64,000 nucleotides of DNA from Gracilaria domingensis (taxonomy: Eukaryota > Rhodophyta > Florideophyceae > Gracilariales > Gracilariaceae), in assembly GCA_022539475.1 (NCBI GenBank), contig VCMS01000035.1:274436-338435 (forward strand). Direction: 5' to 3'. Positions 23,560-34,479 of the stretch are shown piece after piece. A program made the position numbers and the translations under genes. Below the pieces are notes generated by a model that was not told the origin of the DNA, searched no databases, and saw only the letters and a program-made list of their open reading frames with translations. The number at the start of each line of letters is the position of its first letter. The stretch's first letter is position 1.

Positions 23560-25049
23560 TAGCAATCAGAAGATAGATACTTTCTAGCGGCAAGTATCTC
23601 CTGCTTTTCTTCAAGGTGAAGCATTCGAATATTTGCGAGACCATTGCGCTTCTGCCTTGCGGTTACCATTTGGTACGTGACTGTTTTAGACACAGGTCTT
23701 CGACAGGCGTTGAGGGAACTCATTTGTATATCCATTACTCTGGTATCACCTATAAACTCTGGATTTGCCGACGCCTGATGTGAAGCAGGCCCCACAGATC
23801 TTGCCTGTGTGTCACATGGCGTATTTGTTACCGCAGCTATTTCGCGTTCGATACTGTAGTGTGTTTTTGGTAGACGAGACTTTATACTGCACACTGTGCA
23901 ATCAGCTTGACTATCCGCTTCTTTGAGACAGAAAAAGGTGGCGCTCTTGAGGGTGGTCCGTAACAATCATTGATATTCTTGGATACAAAATTCGTCCTTC
24001 AAAAACAACACCTGTCGAAGAGGGTTTGATGAGATCCTTCAGTGCTACGAAAAGATATTTTTGAAAGAGCTGCAGTCTCTCCGCTCTTACTTCTGTCTTG
24101 CTTCTTTGTTTCTCGTGTACGTCAACACACGGGGACAATCCAACGTCATGCCATTCTGATGAGCGTTCCTTGATGTTGCTGAATCGAACGCGAAAAGTGT
24201 TCGCACTCTGCGTTCCCGAATTGGAAAGTATGGTTCCATCGCAGTACAGATCTACCATTGCGATTAATTCTCTTTCCCGTGCTTCAGTGAGTCTACGCAT
24301 AACATCAGAATCTCAAGGGTTAGAAAAAATCCTTTCCCCATCTTTGTGTCTATATTGAAACTGCTCGAGACTTTTCAAACCCACGGCTAGTGTACGTTTC
24401 TCACGGATAAGGTCCAGTGTTGATCAAAACAGTTCTGTTGTGTGAAAACCGAGCAATGAATTGATGTGTACTGTTTTCCGCCCTTATTCAGAACGGTCAA
24501 CTTCCGAGCACGATCCACGTAAGATCTAAACACTTCCGGACTACGAAAATCTTTTTTTACAAATCTTTCTTTTTTGGAGTGTTGGCAATCAAGTTTGGTG
24601 ATCAAATGATAATCATTTACCCTCTCACTTAAAGTCATTTGACTTAGAGTACAGTGCTCCAAAAGAATTTTTGACGAGATGCTTAGGTCCTTGATGTTAG
24701 GAAGAGGAGCCAATACTCCTCGAAAAACTGGTACGGCTTCATCTCCGAACTCCTGAAAGAATTTGTATACGTTCTCGGTAAACTGAAATTTCAATTCCAT
24801 CTCCTTGCAGCGAAAGGTTGAGGTCTTCCAAGACCTCAAGCAAATTATTGTTTACAGAGTTTGTTCCGCTTGCGCTCCCAACGAAGCTTCTTCGACATGA
24901 GACTGTACATAAGAGTCCTCAATGATCTCTTCATGTCCACTTAGAGAGGTTCCTGTCTCATTGTCAATCAAGTAAGTCTTGCAACTCGGCTCGTTGTCGT
25001 TGTAGTCATAAGTAATATTTGTAGGATTGACGATGAGAAACTTTGACAT
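23560..25049 (-). pseudogene. Plavaka-like (CMC superfamily) transposase, decayed
   Basis: On the minus strand, ORFs from 25049, 24839, 24300 and 23966 together look like the N-terminal half of a Plavaka-type transposase. LYCDGTILSNSGTQS holds the first aspartate, followed by FRVRFSNIKERSSEW. Next comes an ITVDHPQ-type segment (MIVTDHPQERHLF), which corresponds to the D-x-P-E block, then a CTVCSIKSRLP motif in the next frame, matching the Cys-x2-Cys after it. The frame has an in-frame TAA (24852), a break near 24387-24300 and a shift near 23930. The C-terminal catalytic part is missing, cut close to the 3' LTR of the gypsy element. It relates distantly to the intact enzyme at 38961-42206. Confidence 0.6.
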
Positions 25050-25328
25050 GCCGTAGCAATTTCACTCTAGTCTCGATCGTCTTGAGCATATTCGGCCATG
25101 GTACATTGCGATGAAGATCTTATGGCGCTATCACGTTCCGCAATTCTACTTGATTCAGCTGGAACCACACGTTGGCTTTCTGTGGTAAGCAATATAGCTC
25201 AAACTGAACTTTTCATTCAGTAGGCGCTCGGAGGGTCCTGTTCCAGTCCAGTTTGTTGTTTTTCGAAACAAAAACCAGTCAAATCGAGATTAGTCCAAGA
25301 TTCATGGAACGAAACTGCAACGATTGAT

Positions 25329-27125
25329 GTGCAAGTTTTACCCAGTTTTGTTTCTTCGACGTCTAAGGTAAGTTGCAAGGAGCCCTCTAACGACTGGTTC
25401 TCCCAAACAGCATTGTATCTTAATCTGACGTTGAACCAAAATTACCTACTTGCGATGCAGAATGTTCCTATTAATCGCAAGGAAATTTCGGCGCGAAGAT
25501 CTGTGAGGAAGCATACATCTTGTACAAGACCTCTTGCTCCCAGCAGCGAGGTCCCCGGTGCAAATGCTAACGTTCGCGAGCTCAATCAAGTGTTCCTTCT
25601 CATTACTATTCCGATGATTTACCAATTCTTGCTCCACGTCCCAGAAATACAGCCCCTGGTCGTTTGCACAGTTCTTCACTGCAATTGTCTGAAAGACGAG
25701 CACAACTCGGCACAAGTACCATCCACCAGGACGGCGTGGTTTCACATCAAGGGGTATCGAGGAAGTAGTCGATGTAATCAAAGCGGCTTCGTCAGCCTTT
25801 GAGACGATTGCCAAAGAGCATGACGAAAAAATTCTAAAGCTAAACAACGTGATTAAAGAAGCGAATACCGAGGTTGTTAATCAGTGCAAGCAACTCGAGT
25901 AGAGATTGGGCAGATGAAAAATGAACTGTGCAATGCTACGAAAAAAGGATTTGAAAATCGTGCTGCAATTGTTGCACACGGAAAAACCGAGACGAACAAT
26001 GTTGAGACCGATGGGATTGAAAAGACGATAGAGTTGGCTTCTTTCTTGTATGTATGTTGTGTGAATCAAAGTTTGTAGAACGTATAGGTTAACTAACATA
26101 TCTCGTGCCACGTCTTGAAGGAATATGTGCGTTACCCTTGTTTCCGCGAGTTCATTGCACTCAGCAAAGGAGAGCTGTTATTTAGTAGGGCATATGATGA
26201 AGAATGCGAAGATAACGTTTTATACAGCTCTGCCATTTTACAAAAAGCAGTGGCATTGGTAGGACAAGAACAAGGAAAGGATTTTCTCGGCGCTTTGGTG
26301 CCGCCAAGTACGAAGAGGCGAGAAACTACAATGATCACTGTAGCAGCGTCTGCTGGAAGAGCTCAAAGTCGAACTCATGAAAGTATAAGAAAGAACATGG
26401 TACGTATTCACACTCATTGATTGTGCTCCATGCTTCACGATTGATTGAACTAATTTTCAAACATCCATGGAAATAGTTTACTTCTTTTTGTGCAGCGACA
26501 AACGCATCTTGCTCTTTGAATCCGCGTTCGGACTCAGCCACTGAGGTGCGAAAAGCGTGAGCGAAGAATTTGGTACAAAGTCAAAAGTAGACGTGGATTT
26601 TATGCAAAGCTGGAGTGCGTGTTGCTTTTCTGCTCACGAACAAGCGAAGGCAACCGTATTATCGGCGAAGAACCATTTGAAAAACTGTCCACTCTCTGGG
26701 TTACTTTCCCAGTTTGAAAATTTGCCGACGGAGAACATGAACACATTGCAGTTCAGTTTGTTCTCGACATCATTCGTATCTCTCAAAGTAAATGACGTTC
26801 TTTTGTTTCACAGAATCAAACCAATAGGCTCACATTTTGACATCGTTTTTTGTGGTAGATCAAACAACCATTGCAAAGCCTTTGTAAGCTTCCTATGGGT
26901 GGCGGCATGAACAAATCCCATGCAACAAAGTGGGCGAAAGAAGTAATGTATCTCAGTGAAAAGTATCTCACCTCTGGAAATGAAGATATTGGTTTGCAAT
27001 CTTCGAGTGAGGATGGGATAGGTGGAAGTGATAGTGTCTCCATTTTGTATGCAATTGCTACTTATGCGTCGTTAAGCGAAGAAAAAGAGAAGAAAATGAG
27101 AACTCTTGCGGAAAGAGTGGGTTAA
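25329..27125 (+). pseudogene. Unidentified ORF with coiled coil, broken
   Basis: Pieces of coding-like sequence follow one another in changing frames. From 25329 comes a basic segment (SARRSVRKHTS). Around 25730-25900 is a strongly helical stretch with heptad character (IAKEHDEKILKLNNVIKEAN, then VNQCKQLE before a TAG) that continues in another frame as IGQMKNELCNATKKG. From 26115 comes KEYVRYPCFREFIALSKGELL, from 26557 a Cys-containing block (HLKNCPLSGLL), and a tail from 26871 (NKSHATKWAKEVMYLSEKYL). I do not recognise a family. The ORF starts 280 bp from, and points away from, the Plavaka-like remnant, so it may be that element's second protein. Confidence 0.4.
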
Positions 27126-27540
27126 CGACAGAATTAGTGGAGAAGGACAGGAGCGATAGAGTATATTCTGGTCTACAACTAGTAAAGAATTATTGTTATT
27201 TGAGTGCTGTTAAGACAGCACTGTTGTAATTGTTGACTCTTCTCTATGTCTTTGGAAGAAACTATTCAGAGAAGTTGCCATGCCCTATAAAAATAGAAGG
27301 CGTCGGGTTCTGAGTTTTTGGACATGAATCTATGATCGGTTCAGTGGTAAAGTGCAGAAATGTAACGCGAAATGGTGCGACAAAGCAACATCTCCTGACA
27401 ACCGATAGGTAACATTTCTGCACCATGGAGCCATTCCATGATTTCCGGGAACAGAGCTACTGTACATGAAGATGATGATCCACTCATGCAAAAGTGTGTG
27501 CATTGCACGCATCAAATGAGTTTCCAATAATATATCACCC

Positions 27541-28619
27541 TTGAACAGTCCAGAGCAGTCCAGAGTCATGCGATCAAAACCAAAATCGCAGCAACGCCTT
27601 CAGTCGCACCATCATCATGATGACGATGATCGTCATCGCCCGCGAGTACTGTTACCAACCGTGCCAAACGTACCACAGTGTATGGGGTATCGTCATGTGA
27701 AACATGCAATCTTCTCATCTGTCTCTATCTCCGTCCCGTCGGCCTCCACTCAACAAGCAAAGCCCGCGTTTTCGCGTCATGACAGCCTCCATCCGGCCCG
27801 CCCCGATCCCTACGTCAGACCCTCATGGTGCTGCAAATCCTGCATGCGCCCCGACATGTAGCAGCACCGCCTTATCACATGCTTGCAGTTCGAACTTGCG
27901 TTTTACTGAGCGTCTCCTGTCAACGACATGACTTGCCCAACCACAAGGATGAATGTATAGAGCTACGAAAACTACAGACCGAAAAACAGATCTGTGATGA
28001 AACAATGCACGCGTGAAGCACGACGCCGCGGCCATCAAGCGATCAGCCGCAACGCTCCGTCACGGTGACTCTCCCCAGACGCCAGTTCTCCGTACGCCTC
28101 AGGTTGGCGTGCCTGGTGGAGGTCATGACTCATACGTATGAGATGGCCACTGTTGGAAAAGGTTCTTGAATATCATCTCGCCCTGTTGTGCTCTTACTCA
28201 AGCAGCAGCTGCTCCGACGTCAAGAATTGCATACGTACACACCACTGCGTCTAAATCAAGGGGATCGCTGTATAGCATTCAGCACTAATTGGGAAAATAA
28301 CAGCCGCAGTCGCACGAACAGCGCGGGGCAGCTTGGCGATTGCGTGGAACATATTGCGCGTTACGTTTGGGGCAATGAAAGGGAGGCAGCTCGCGTGGGC
28401 GAGCTGAAACGCCACGTTGAGCGCTATTTAAATCTCATCAATAGGCTGCACTTCTTTTATCTGCAACTGATACTCAACCCGGAACTGCTCACGAAGGGCG
28501 GGATTAGGCATTCCCCGTGCAGTAGGGATGATGGTACGCTCAACAAAGAGATCTGGGGCAGCAACCGGATGTTGACATGGATTCTTGGTTTGCACAGTCT
28601 CCTTCCTTGTGTGCACTAG
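27541..28619 (+). pseudogene. MYND-type zinc-finger gene remnant
   Basis: The first frame (27541-27861) ends with WCCKSCMRPDM. A neighbouring frame then gives SCQRHDLPNHKDECIEL, which is the second half of a MYND finger (C-Q-x-x-D-x-x-x-H-K-x-x-C). Losing one base near 27908 split the expected FYCS-SCQ junction, and a TAG follows the first CxxC. MYND fingers bind proline-rich partners in chromatin and signalling proteins. Downstream, after unclear sequence, 28188-28619 is open and coding-like (ARYVWGNEREAARVGELKRHVERYLNLI) and could be the rest of the same protein. The host-gene origin is inferred. Confidence 0.5.
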
Positions 28620-28982
28620 ATCATTGCACGAGAATGATGTATCACTATCACTCATGTTTTCAGTTTCATTATGTTCTAGGGAGGTGAACGATGGTGATTG
28701 TTCTTCATGCTGCGTGGGCGCCACGTTCACTTCTTCGTTTCAATCCTGAAGAGCTAAAATGTCATCGCTACTGTAGATGTTGTCAGTATTAAACAGCAAT
28801 TCACGACTTGTGACGATATCAGTTGCGCTTGGCATATGGTCGACGTTTGAGAGAGTCTCGACAAGGTCAATGCCGTTTTCGGAGCCACGTCCGTGTTTGA
28901 GTGAGGACAAAGTGAAGATACACACTTCTGGGGTGGAAGGTATTATCCGTGGGGGTCTTGTGAAGTCGATCATGTGCCTCAA
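28428..28982 (-). pseudogene. Unidentified acidic ORF with one in-frame TGA
   Basis: The minus-strand frame is open from 28982 to 28428 except for a TGA at 28740-28742. It is rich in S, T, D, E (ENMSDSDTSFSCND, NIYSSDDILALQD). No motif was recognised. It overlaps the plus-strand ORF at 28188-28619, so at most one of the two is genuine over the shared part. Confidence 0.35.
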
Positions 28983-29114
28983 AGGTGTGAAGTCGTGTGA
29001 GCCCCTGCGTGAAGTTAGCGTAAAATTTGCTGACGGGCAGCATGAGGCTCAGGAAAAATCTGCCTGAACTCATAATACTTCACGCAAAGTGTACTTTTTC
29101 AATTTCCTTCATTT

Positions 29115-29162
29115 ATTTCGTGCATGCACTGAAATCTTCATGCAGGTGTAACGGGGATATTA
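29115..29162. repeat. Inverted partner of the repeat at 11019-11060
   Basis: TGCATGCACTGAAATCTTCATGCAGGTGTAACGGGGAT-like sequence is the reverse complement of the block at 11019-11060, with a few mismatches. Confidence 0.6.
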
Positions 29163-29608
29163 TGCGAAAAGAACCGCAAAGCACGGTTCTCACAAATTAC
29201 TGCAAACCAAAGCTTACGCCAATAAACTGTAACAACGTAGCTGCCCATATCCCACGATATAGAGTCTATTCGACAAATGGTCTCGTATGAGGCCAGAACT
29301 GCAATTGATATTAAGCTTAATAATCTTTTCCAAAAATTCACGTAGTTAGTTGTCAGCGCTTGCTCACAGTCTCCTCTGTCGAAGCGGCAATGTTGATCAC
29401 CTTTCTGTCAGCAATCGAGCAAAAGACAGCGGCCTCAATCGTCACCTTCCACACTACCTTTGCCAACCATACCAAAAGCAGTTAACCTTCGTGAACAAGT
29501 TGAAACTCGAATTCATAAACGCGCGCGCCTTATTACATTCATAGTGACTGCAAATGCTTCTTTGAAACTTTTTGAAACCCCAAACTAATCAGTGGAACCA
29601 CTACTGCG

Positions 29609-30361
29609 ATGAACACTAATGTCAATAATAGACGTAAACAGACTATTGTAACGGATAACTTCAAGCTTACAGACCGTTTCAACGCTATTCACATGAACTT
29701 ATGCAGTCTACATGTTGGCAATCATGACACTGTTGCGAATCAACAAGATGAAGCCTAAAAAGTTTCTATGGCGCAAAGTGCGGAGACTGAAACTGAAAAC
29801 AATACCAATGAGACCGTTTAGCAATCCAATATGACAAGTTACGATACCGAGACAGAAACGTACAGCCAATAGCCATCTGATGCAGATCTTGTGTCACAGA
29901 GTGACGTGGTGTCTGTTCATTCGATGAAGTGGAAGTCACAAGATGTATCTCTGAACGTGAATGGTTCAGTGCAAATACACAGATGGAAAATCAATAGGCC
30001 AGCCGGAGATGTCATCTCGCAGAGTCATGCTCCAAGTAATCTGACACCCAATGACTTTTTCATGTGGATGTTCTCAATGTCTCATCTCTCGTCCATGGTA
30101 TTTGCAACCAATCAACGATTGTCACGACATGGACTGAAAGAGACAAAACGTGGGGAGATTTCGAGATTTTTTTTGATTATGATTCTTATATCCACGTCTG
30201 TGTTCTGCAAAGTGGAATATAGTCTGTTCGCTTTGGAAACTAAGCTAGTTTTGGGGCTATTTGGGGCGCGCGAGGGGGTAGCAGAGGCTGGCACTCAAAA
30301 AATTAAGAAATTTTGGAATATTAAATTCCATTTCGCGCAGTTTAGTTCCTGGGTCCCCTAG
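29609..30361 (+). pseudogene. piggyBac-type transposase, N-terminal part
   Basis: The frame from ATG 29609 leads through an acidic N-terminus to the conserved piggyBac entry region: LTPNDFFMWMF, HLSSMVFATNQRLSRHG and TKRGEISRFFLIMIL. These correspond to the F-P-x-H...TN...L...E-I-x-R-F-x-G block before the catalytic domain. Three in-frame stops interrupt it (TAA 29756, TAG 29819, TAG 29870) but the frame never shifts. The catalytic aspartates are absent; after about 30240 the sequence no longer resembles the family. This is a 3'-truncated copy, complementary in content to the piggyBac core at 44.3-45.6 kb, which lacks this part. Confidence 0.72.
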
Positions 30362-30663
30362 TTTTTGTAGAGGTTCTACTTCGCCGCACCACCCCATTCA
30401 CTCTTTTCCGCGACCCTCTCTCAAAACTGCACTCGTGCTAGTTTGCCTTTCCATTTTCTCCCATGTTGCAATGCCAATCGCAACTCATCCCACCTCAATC
30501 ATCCAATCAGTTCTTCCCAGTCCACACCACCCCCGCTATTTACCCATTTCTCGCCCATCACGCGTTCGCATCCTCTCTCTCCGTCTCTTAGCAAACGTCA
30601 TTTTGTAGAAGTCAGGTGGACAACCCTCCCCCTTCTCGTATACCCGCCTCGCCCAAAACGGCT

Positions 30664-31593
30664 TCACATCCCTCCCATCCTTCTCTCCTCCTGTCCCCTC
30701 AGAATCCCCTTCGCAGTCCGCGCTACCTCCGCCGCACTCCTAAACCCAGTCACCACCGGAGCTCCGACTCCCTCCCGCGGCACCTCCTCCACCACCTTCT
30801 TCATCTTCTTACGCCTATTCTTCAGACGGCTCTTCCCATCCCCAACCCCACTACCCTTTGTCTTCGGTGTCACAGGAGACCCCTTCTGCACCGCCACCCT
30901 TCCCACACTTCCCTTCTCCGTCTTTCCCTCCACACCTCCTTTCACCGTCTCCTCTTCCACCAATCTTTGCCTCTTGCCCAGCTCCTTCACCTCCTTCTCC
31001 AGCACGTCCAACCTCTCGTTCAGAACCCTATTCTCTTCCCGCAACTCTCCAACCTCCCTTCCCGCACACTCCACTATCCCATACACATGATTTCTCATCT
31101 CCACTCCCAATACCGACAACGAATTCCGCAGGCTCGAAATCGCCTCAACCGAAACACCACTACCACCCCCACGCAGCACCACACCGCCCATTTCCGTTAC
31201 AATCTCCACAATTCCATCGTCCAGTTGCTCCTTCATCACCAACCCCAACATCCCCACTCTCACCTTCATCTCCCCCACAAACCGCATCTCCCTGTCACCC
31301 TCTCCGCCCCTACTCTCTATCTGGTCTCCAACCTCTAACTGACTCAGATGCACCGCACCCCTTCTTTCCATTGTGACCCCCTCCACCTCCAATTCTACAC
31401 CCTTCTCCACCTCATCACCATCCCCTCTCCTCGCCTCACACTTCTTTCCTTCATCAGCCACTTCGTTCTTCTGCGACATCCGACCAGCCACCGTAATCAC
31501 GTCCTCTTCCCGCTTTGGTGACTGTGTCTGCGGTACCTCCTCCACCTCCAACAGCGCCAACAGCTCCTCATCCTTCACGTATCCGTTCGACAT
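30664..31593 (-). CDS. Coiled-coil protein of unknown function
   Basis: An intact 309-codon frame if started at the internal ATG 31593 (MSNGYVKDEELL); the longer frame to 31689 begins with a less plausible Ala/Ser/Gly segment. The middle contains a strong leucine-zipper-like coiled coil (VGELREENRVLNERLDVLEKEV with Leu at heptad spacing), then a basic region (KSRLKNRRKKMKK) and a helical C-terminus. It is rich in E, G, V and K. The pairing of a coiled coil with a basic cluster suggests a nuclear or nucleic-acid-associated protein, but no family was recognised. The C/T-rich opposite strand accounts for the long plus-strand shadows here. Confidence 0.6.
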   Translation of the reverse strand: MSNGYVKDEELLALLEVEEVPQTQSPKREEDVITVAGRMSQKNEVADEGKKCEARRGDGDEVEKGVELEVEGVTMERRGAVHLSQLEVGDQIESRGGEGDREMRFVGEMKVRVGMLGLVMKEQLDDGIVEIVTEMGGVVLRGGGSGVSVEAISSLRNSLSVLGVEMRNHVYGIVECAGREVGELREENRVLNERLDVLEKEVKELGKRQRLVEEETVKGGVEGKTEKGSVGRVAVQKGSPVTPKTKGSGVGDGKSRLKNRRKKMKKVVEEVPREGVGAPVVTGFRSAAEVARTAKGILRGQEERRMGGM

Positions 31594-31927
31594 CTTCAGA
31601 AGAACAAGTAGTAGTTGGATCGAAGTTGCCGCTGCGATACAGTGCAATCGAGCTAAACTGTGCTGTCCACCCCCACTGTCCAACCACACGGGCTATATCC
31701 AGCACCATGATTGCCACTGTTTCCCTCATCCATTTCCCGCCAAAACATCTACTGTACACCTTCGCACCTTCCACTATTTAAGCGCCACCTCTCTGTCTCC
31801 TCTTTCGCGCTCACATAATCCCCAACCACCTCGCCTCGACCGGAGATATTTTTCTCTTCCACCATAACCCCACTCGATGGTTATAGCAAACCAGGAAGAT
31901 ATTGCCAGTGGAGGCAAGCTAGGGACT

Positions 31928-32165
31928 AGTGATTGTACTTAGAGTTGCTCACCCTCTGTCTCGACTGGGGGCATGTTCTTCTTCCGTCACATCCTTTGTG
32001 GGTTGTGACAAAAAAAGAATATGTCACCACTCGACACCGGATGGGTAACAATGATAGCACGTAGAGTAGTTCATCCTCCCTCTCAGCATCCACTGGGGAT
32101 ATATTGATGTTCTCTCACATCCTTGACCGGTTGTGATACAAGAGAAATACATCTCCAATGGAGAC
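31928..32165. repeat. Degenerate tandem duplication, about 120 bp twice
   Basis: Two neighbouring blocks (about 31928-32041 and 32051-32165) share the order ACGTAGAGT/ACTTAGAGT, CACTGGGG/GACTGGGG, CTCACATCCTT/GTCACATCCTTT, GGTTGTGA and a final AC-CCGGA/GAGACGGA. A third short trace (GATAACACGTAAAGG) follows. They lie just downstream of the truncated epimerase fragment. Confidence 0.6.
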
Positions 32166-32232
32166 GGAGAATATAGTCATGATAACACGTAAAGGTAACA
32201 ATGTAATAAACAATAAATTTATGCTACTATCT

Positions 32233-32575
32233 CTAACCAACCTTTCGAAAACCAGCTATGACATGAGCTGGGTTACTCGAGCCAAAGATGGCAGATCCTG
32301 CAACTGAAATGTTTGCATCGGCCTTCACTACTCTTTTCACAGTACTCAGTCCAATACCCCCATCCACCTGTATCCCTATTCTTGGGTACAACTCCCTTGC
32401 ATGTCGCACCTTATCAAGAACACCCTCCATAAACGCCTGTCCTCCAAACCCTGGCTCCACCGTCATCAACAATAACATGTCTACAACTCCTTCCGTCATA
32501 AGTGCTTCTACGACCTTTATAGACGTATTCGGGCGCAACCCAACTCCATCCTTTTCAATATGGCAATCCGAGTGA
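32233..32575 (-). pseudogene. RPE: Ribulose-phosphate 3-epimerase, C-terminal fragment
   Basis: Ribulose-phosphate 3-epimerase interconverts ribulose 5-phosphate and xylulose 5-phosphate in the Calvin and pentose phosphate pathways. The fragment carries the C-terminal half of the TIM barrel: VEPGFGGQAFM, then IQVDGGIGLSTV with the catalytic Asp of the second half, and SVAGSAIFGSSNP, the phosphate-binding end. Coding similarity can be followed back to about 32575 (HSDCHIEKDGVGLRPNT) and then stops. The first ~110 residues, including the N-terminal histidines and first catalytic Asp, are absent. With about half the usual ~225 residues, this is a truncated copy. Only the fragment is visible; an intact gene must exist elsewhere. 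Confidence 0.8.
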
Positions 32576-32950
32576 AGCTATAGAACCCGTTCACGTCATT
32601 TATGAAGCCAAAATGGCTCCTTTCATCCTGTATTCAAGCTCCCCGTAACTCGTACTTTACAACTACTTTACAACTCAGGTTCGAAATCAGTTTCATTCAT
32701 TGTACACTTTCTACTCTTCCACCTACTTTTCATAAAACATCATCACACTTTGTGGCTTGTCGTCTCATACAAGCCCTATCATTCATTCAGTACAATCACA
32801 TATCATACATTTCGCTCACTTTCACAAAGTGAACCATGTTCCCGTTCTGCGCTTCCCAACCGTTTGTACTTAAGTATCACTCTTTACCCCAGCAGTTCTC
32901 CGCCCCATCTTCCATTTTTATCGTCACACAAAAACAATCGAACACTTGCA

Positions 32951-33853
32951 ATGAACTCCGAGTCCGACATGCCTCCGGCTCCGCCTCCGAGTCCCAGATA
33001 CTCTGACGTCCCTCAGGCCTCATCTCCCACCCGAAAGACTCGGGCCGTTATTGTTGGAAGGGGACGTATAGGTACCATGCTGGCAAACGAAGAAGATACG
33101 GTCATTTCCGCACACGAATTCTGCAGCATGGCTGCTACCTCTCATCTTTCTGATGTACCGATACTAGTTTGCGGAAGAACGAACACCCTGGAGACCGTAA
33201 TTCAGGCTTGCCCTTATTCGCTGAGAAAGATTCTCGTTTTCTTCCAGAATGGAGACATCATACCATTGCTTTCGAAGCTCGGTGTGGACAAATGTTCAAA
33301 AGTTGTCCTATACGTTGGTGTCCCCTCAAGAAACGCAGCTCCGCAGGATGGTGTCACTCCTCAAAGTCCGGATGGTCTCACTGTCGCAACAGGAAAGTGG
33401 GCCTCCAACGTTGCAGACAGGTTTAGGTCTATGGGTCTCACTTGCGGGGTTGTCGACGAAGACACATTTCTCGTAAGCTATTATGAGAAGCTCGTGTGGC
33501 TATCATCGTTCAACATCGTCGGGGCCTCAAGAAGTTTCATTCCTATGGACGTAGTCGCTACGGAGTACAGTACGGTTGTGCTCACAATAATGAAAGAGCT
33601 GTTGAAGATAGTTTCGCTTAAGACAGGTACTACTTTCAACCTGTAAGAGACCGTTGGGCGACTTCTTGCATATGGGAAAACTCTCGTTGGCTTTCCTACT
33701 TCTTTCTCCGACTTTCAGTTTAGAAACGCGTACTTCTACGACCTTTCCCGCCAAGAAAGAAACATCGTAGGCCGTGACCCGGCTCCTTTTCATACGAACT
33801 ACGTCAATTTTGTTAAGGAAAAGTTATCCCCCTCCCCATTCCCCCAGCTTTGA
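32951..33853 (+). pseudogene. Ketopantoate-reductase-like (ApbA/PanE) gene with premature stop
   Basis: The frame starts at ATG 32951. Residues 36-41 (GRGRIG) form the dinucleotide-binding glycine motif. FFQNGD at about 97-102 matches the QNG motif of ketopantoate reductases, and EKLVWLSSFN at 179-188 gives the Lys and Asn of the C-terminal domain. These enzymes reduce 2-dehydropantoate with NADPH, though many relatives act on unknown substrates. The frame meets TAA at 33644 after 231 codons, yet continues in the same frame with coherent coding (LLAYGKTLVGFPTSFSDF, FRNAYFYDLSRQ, DPAPFHTNYV) to TGA 33851. That gives about 300 residues, the family length. The TAA overlaps a GTAAGA, and a pyrimidine tract ending TTTCAG follows 70 bp later, so splicing is conceivable but would put the tail out of frame. 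Confidence 0.7.
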
Positions 33854-34401
33854 GGTTAGAACACATGACTTTTCGGTGTTTTAAACCTTTTAGAGATAGT
33901 CAAACATAAGAGTTGCTTTATCGAAATGACCTGTTCCTATTACATTACTTATATTGTTCGTCCTTCTGTGGTTCAAATATGCCCCTTGAAATCCTACATC
34001 CTTTATCACTAATACCTGGCTAAGTTTTTGCTATATGGAAAAGGGTCATTCCACATCATTAAAGTGCACGATACTACTAACAAAACAAGTACAAAATTGT
34101 GATATTTCTGAAGAACTAAGCCTTTGCAATACTTGGGTCACCCGTATAAAGTAAAGTAAACCTTTTATGGGCTTCAACCCTTAATGGAGGTTGTTTTACT
34201 CTTCTTGATTTCTAAGCTCATGTTGAAGATATTCATAGTTTTCTTTACCCACTTGAACCCGTACATATAATTTATGACTAAATCATCCTTTCTTTACTGC
34301 AAATCAATGCAACAGCTTCTCGTCGTAGTAACGTTTTAAAACAGTGCTACAATACCCGTATATGGTCGTTCTTAGACTATTTTTATACTACGAAACACCT
34401 T
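33854..34401. other. Intergenic, no gene seen
   Basis: AT-rich spacer between the reductase-like gene and the HAD gene. A TATA-like TTTTTATACTA stands at about 34380-34390, roughly 95 bp before the preferred start of the next gene. Confidence 0.6.
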
Positions 34402-34479
34402 GTGAACATCAATCACATCCTTCTCATTCGTATACCCACACCCATTTGCAAAACGAACCCTTTCGAAAGCTTTCAAAAC

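Noticed and set aside
30443-31376. Long Pro/Ser/His-rich ORFs on the plus strand (215, 240 and 172 codons)
   Set aside because: They mirror the minus-strand coiled-coil gene, whose purine-rich coding strand gives C/T-rich low-complexity frames on the opposite strand.
33643-33718. 76-bp intron in the reductase gene (GTAAGA...TTTCAG)
   Set aside because: Removing it would shift the frame and lose the conserved tail that is coherent without splicing. Kept only as an alternative in the findings.
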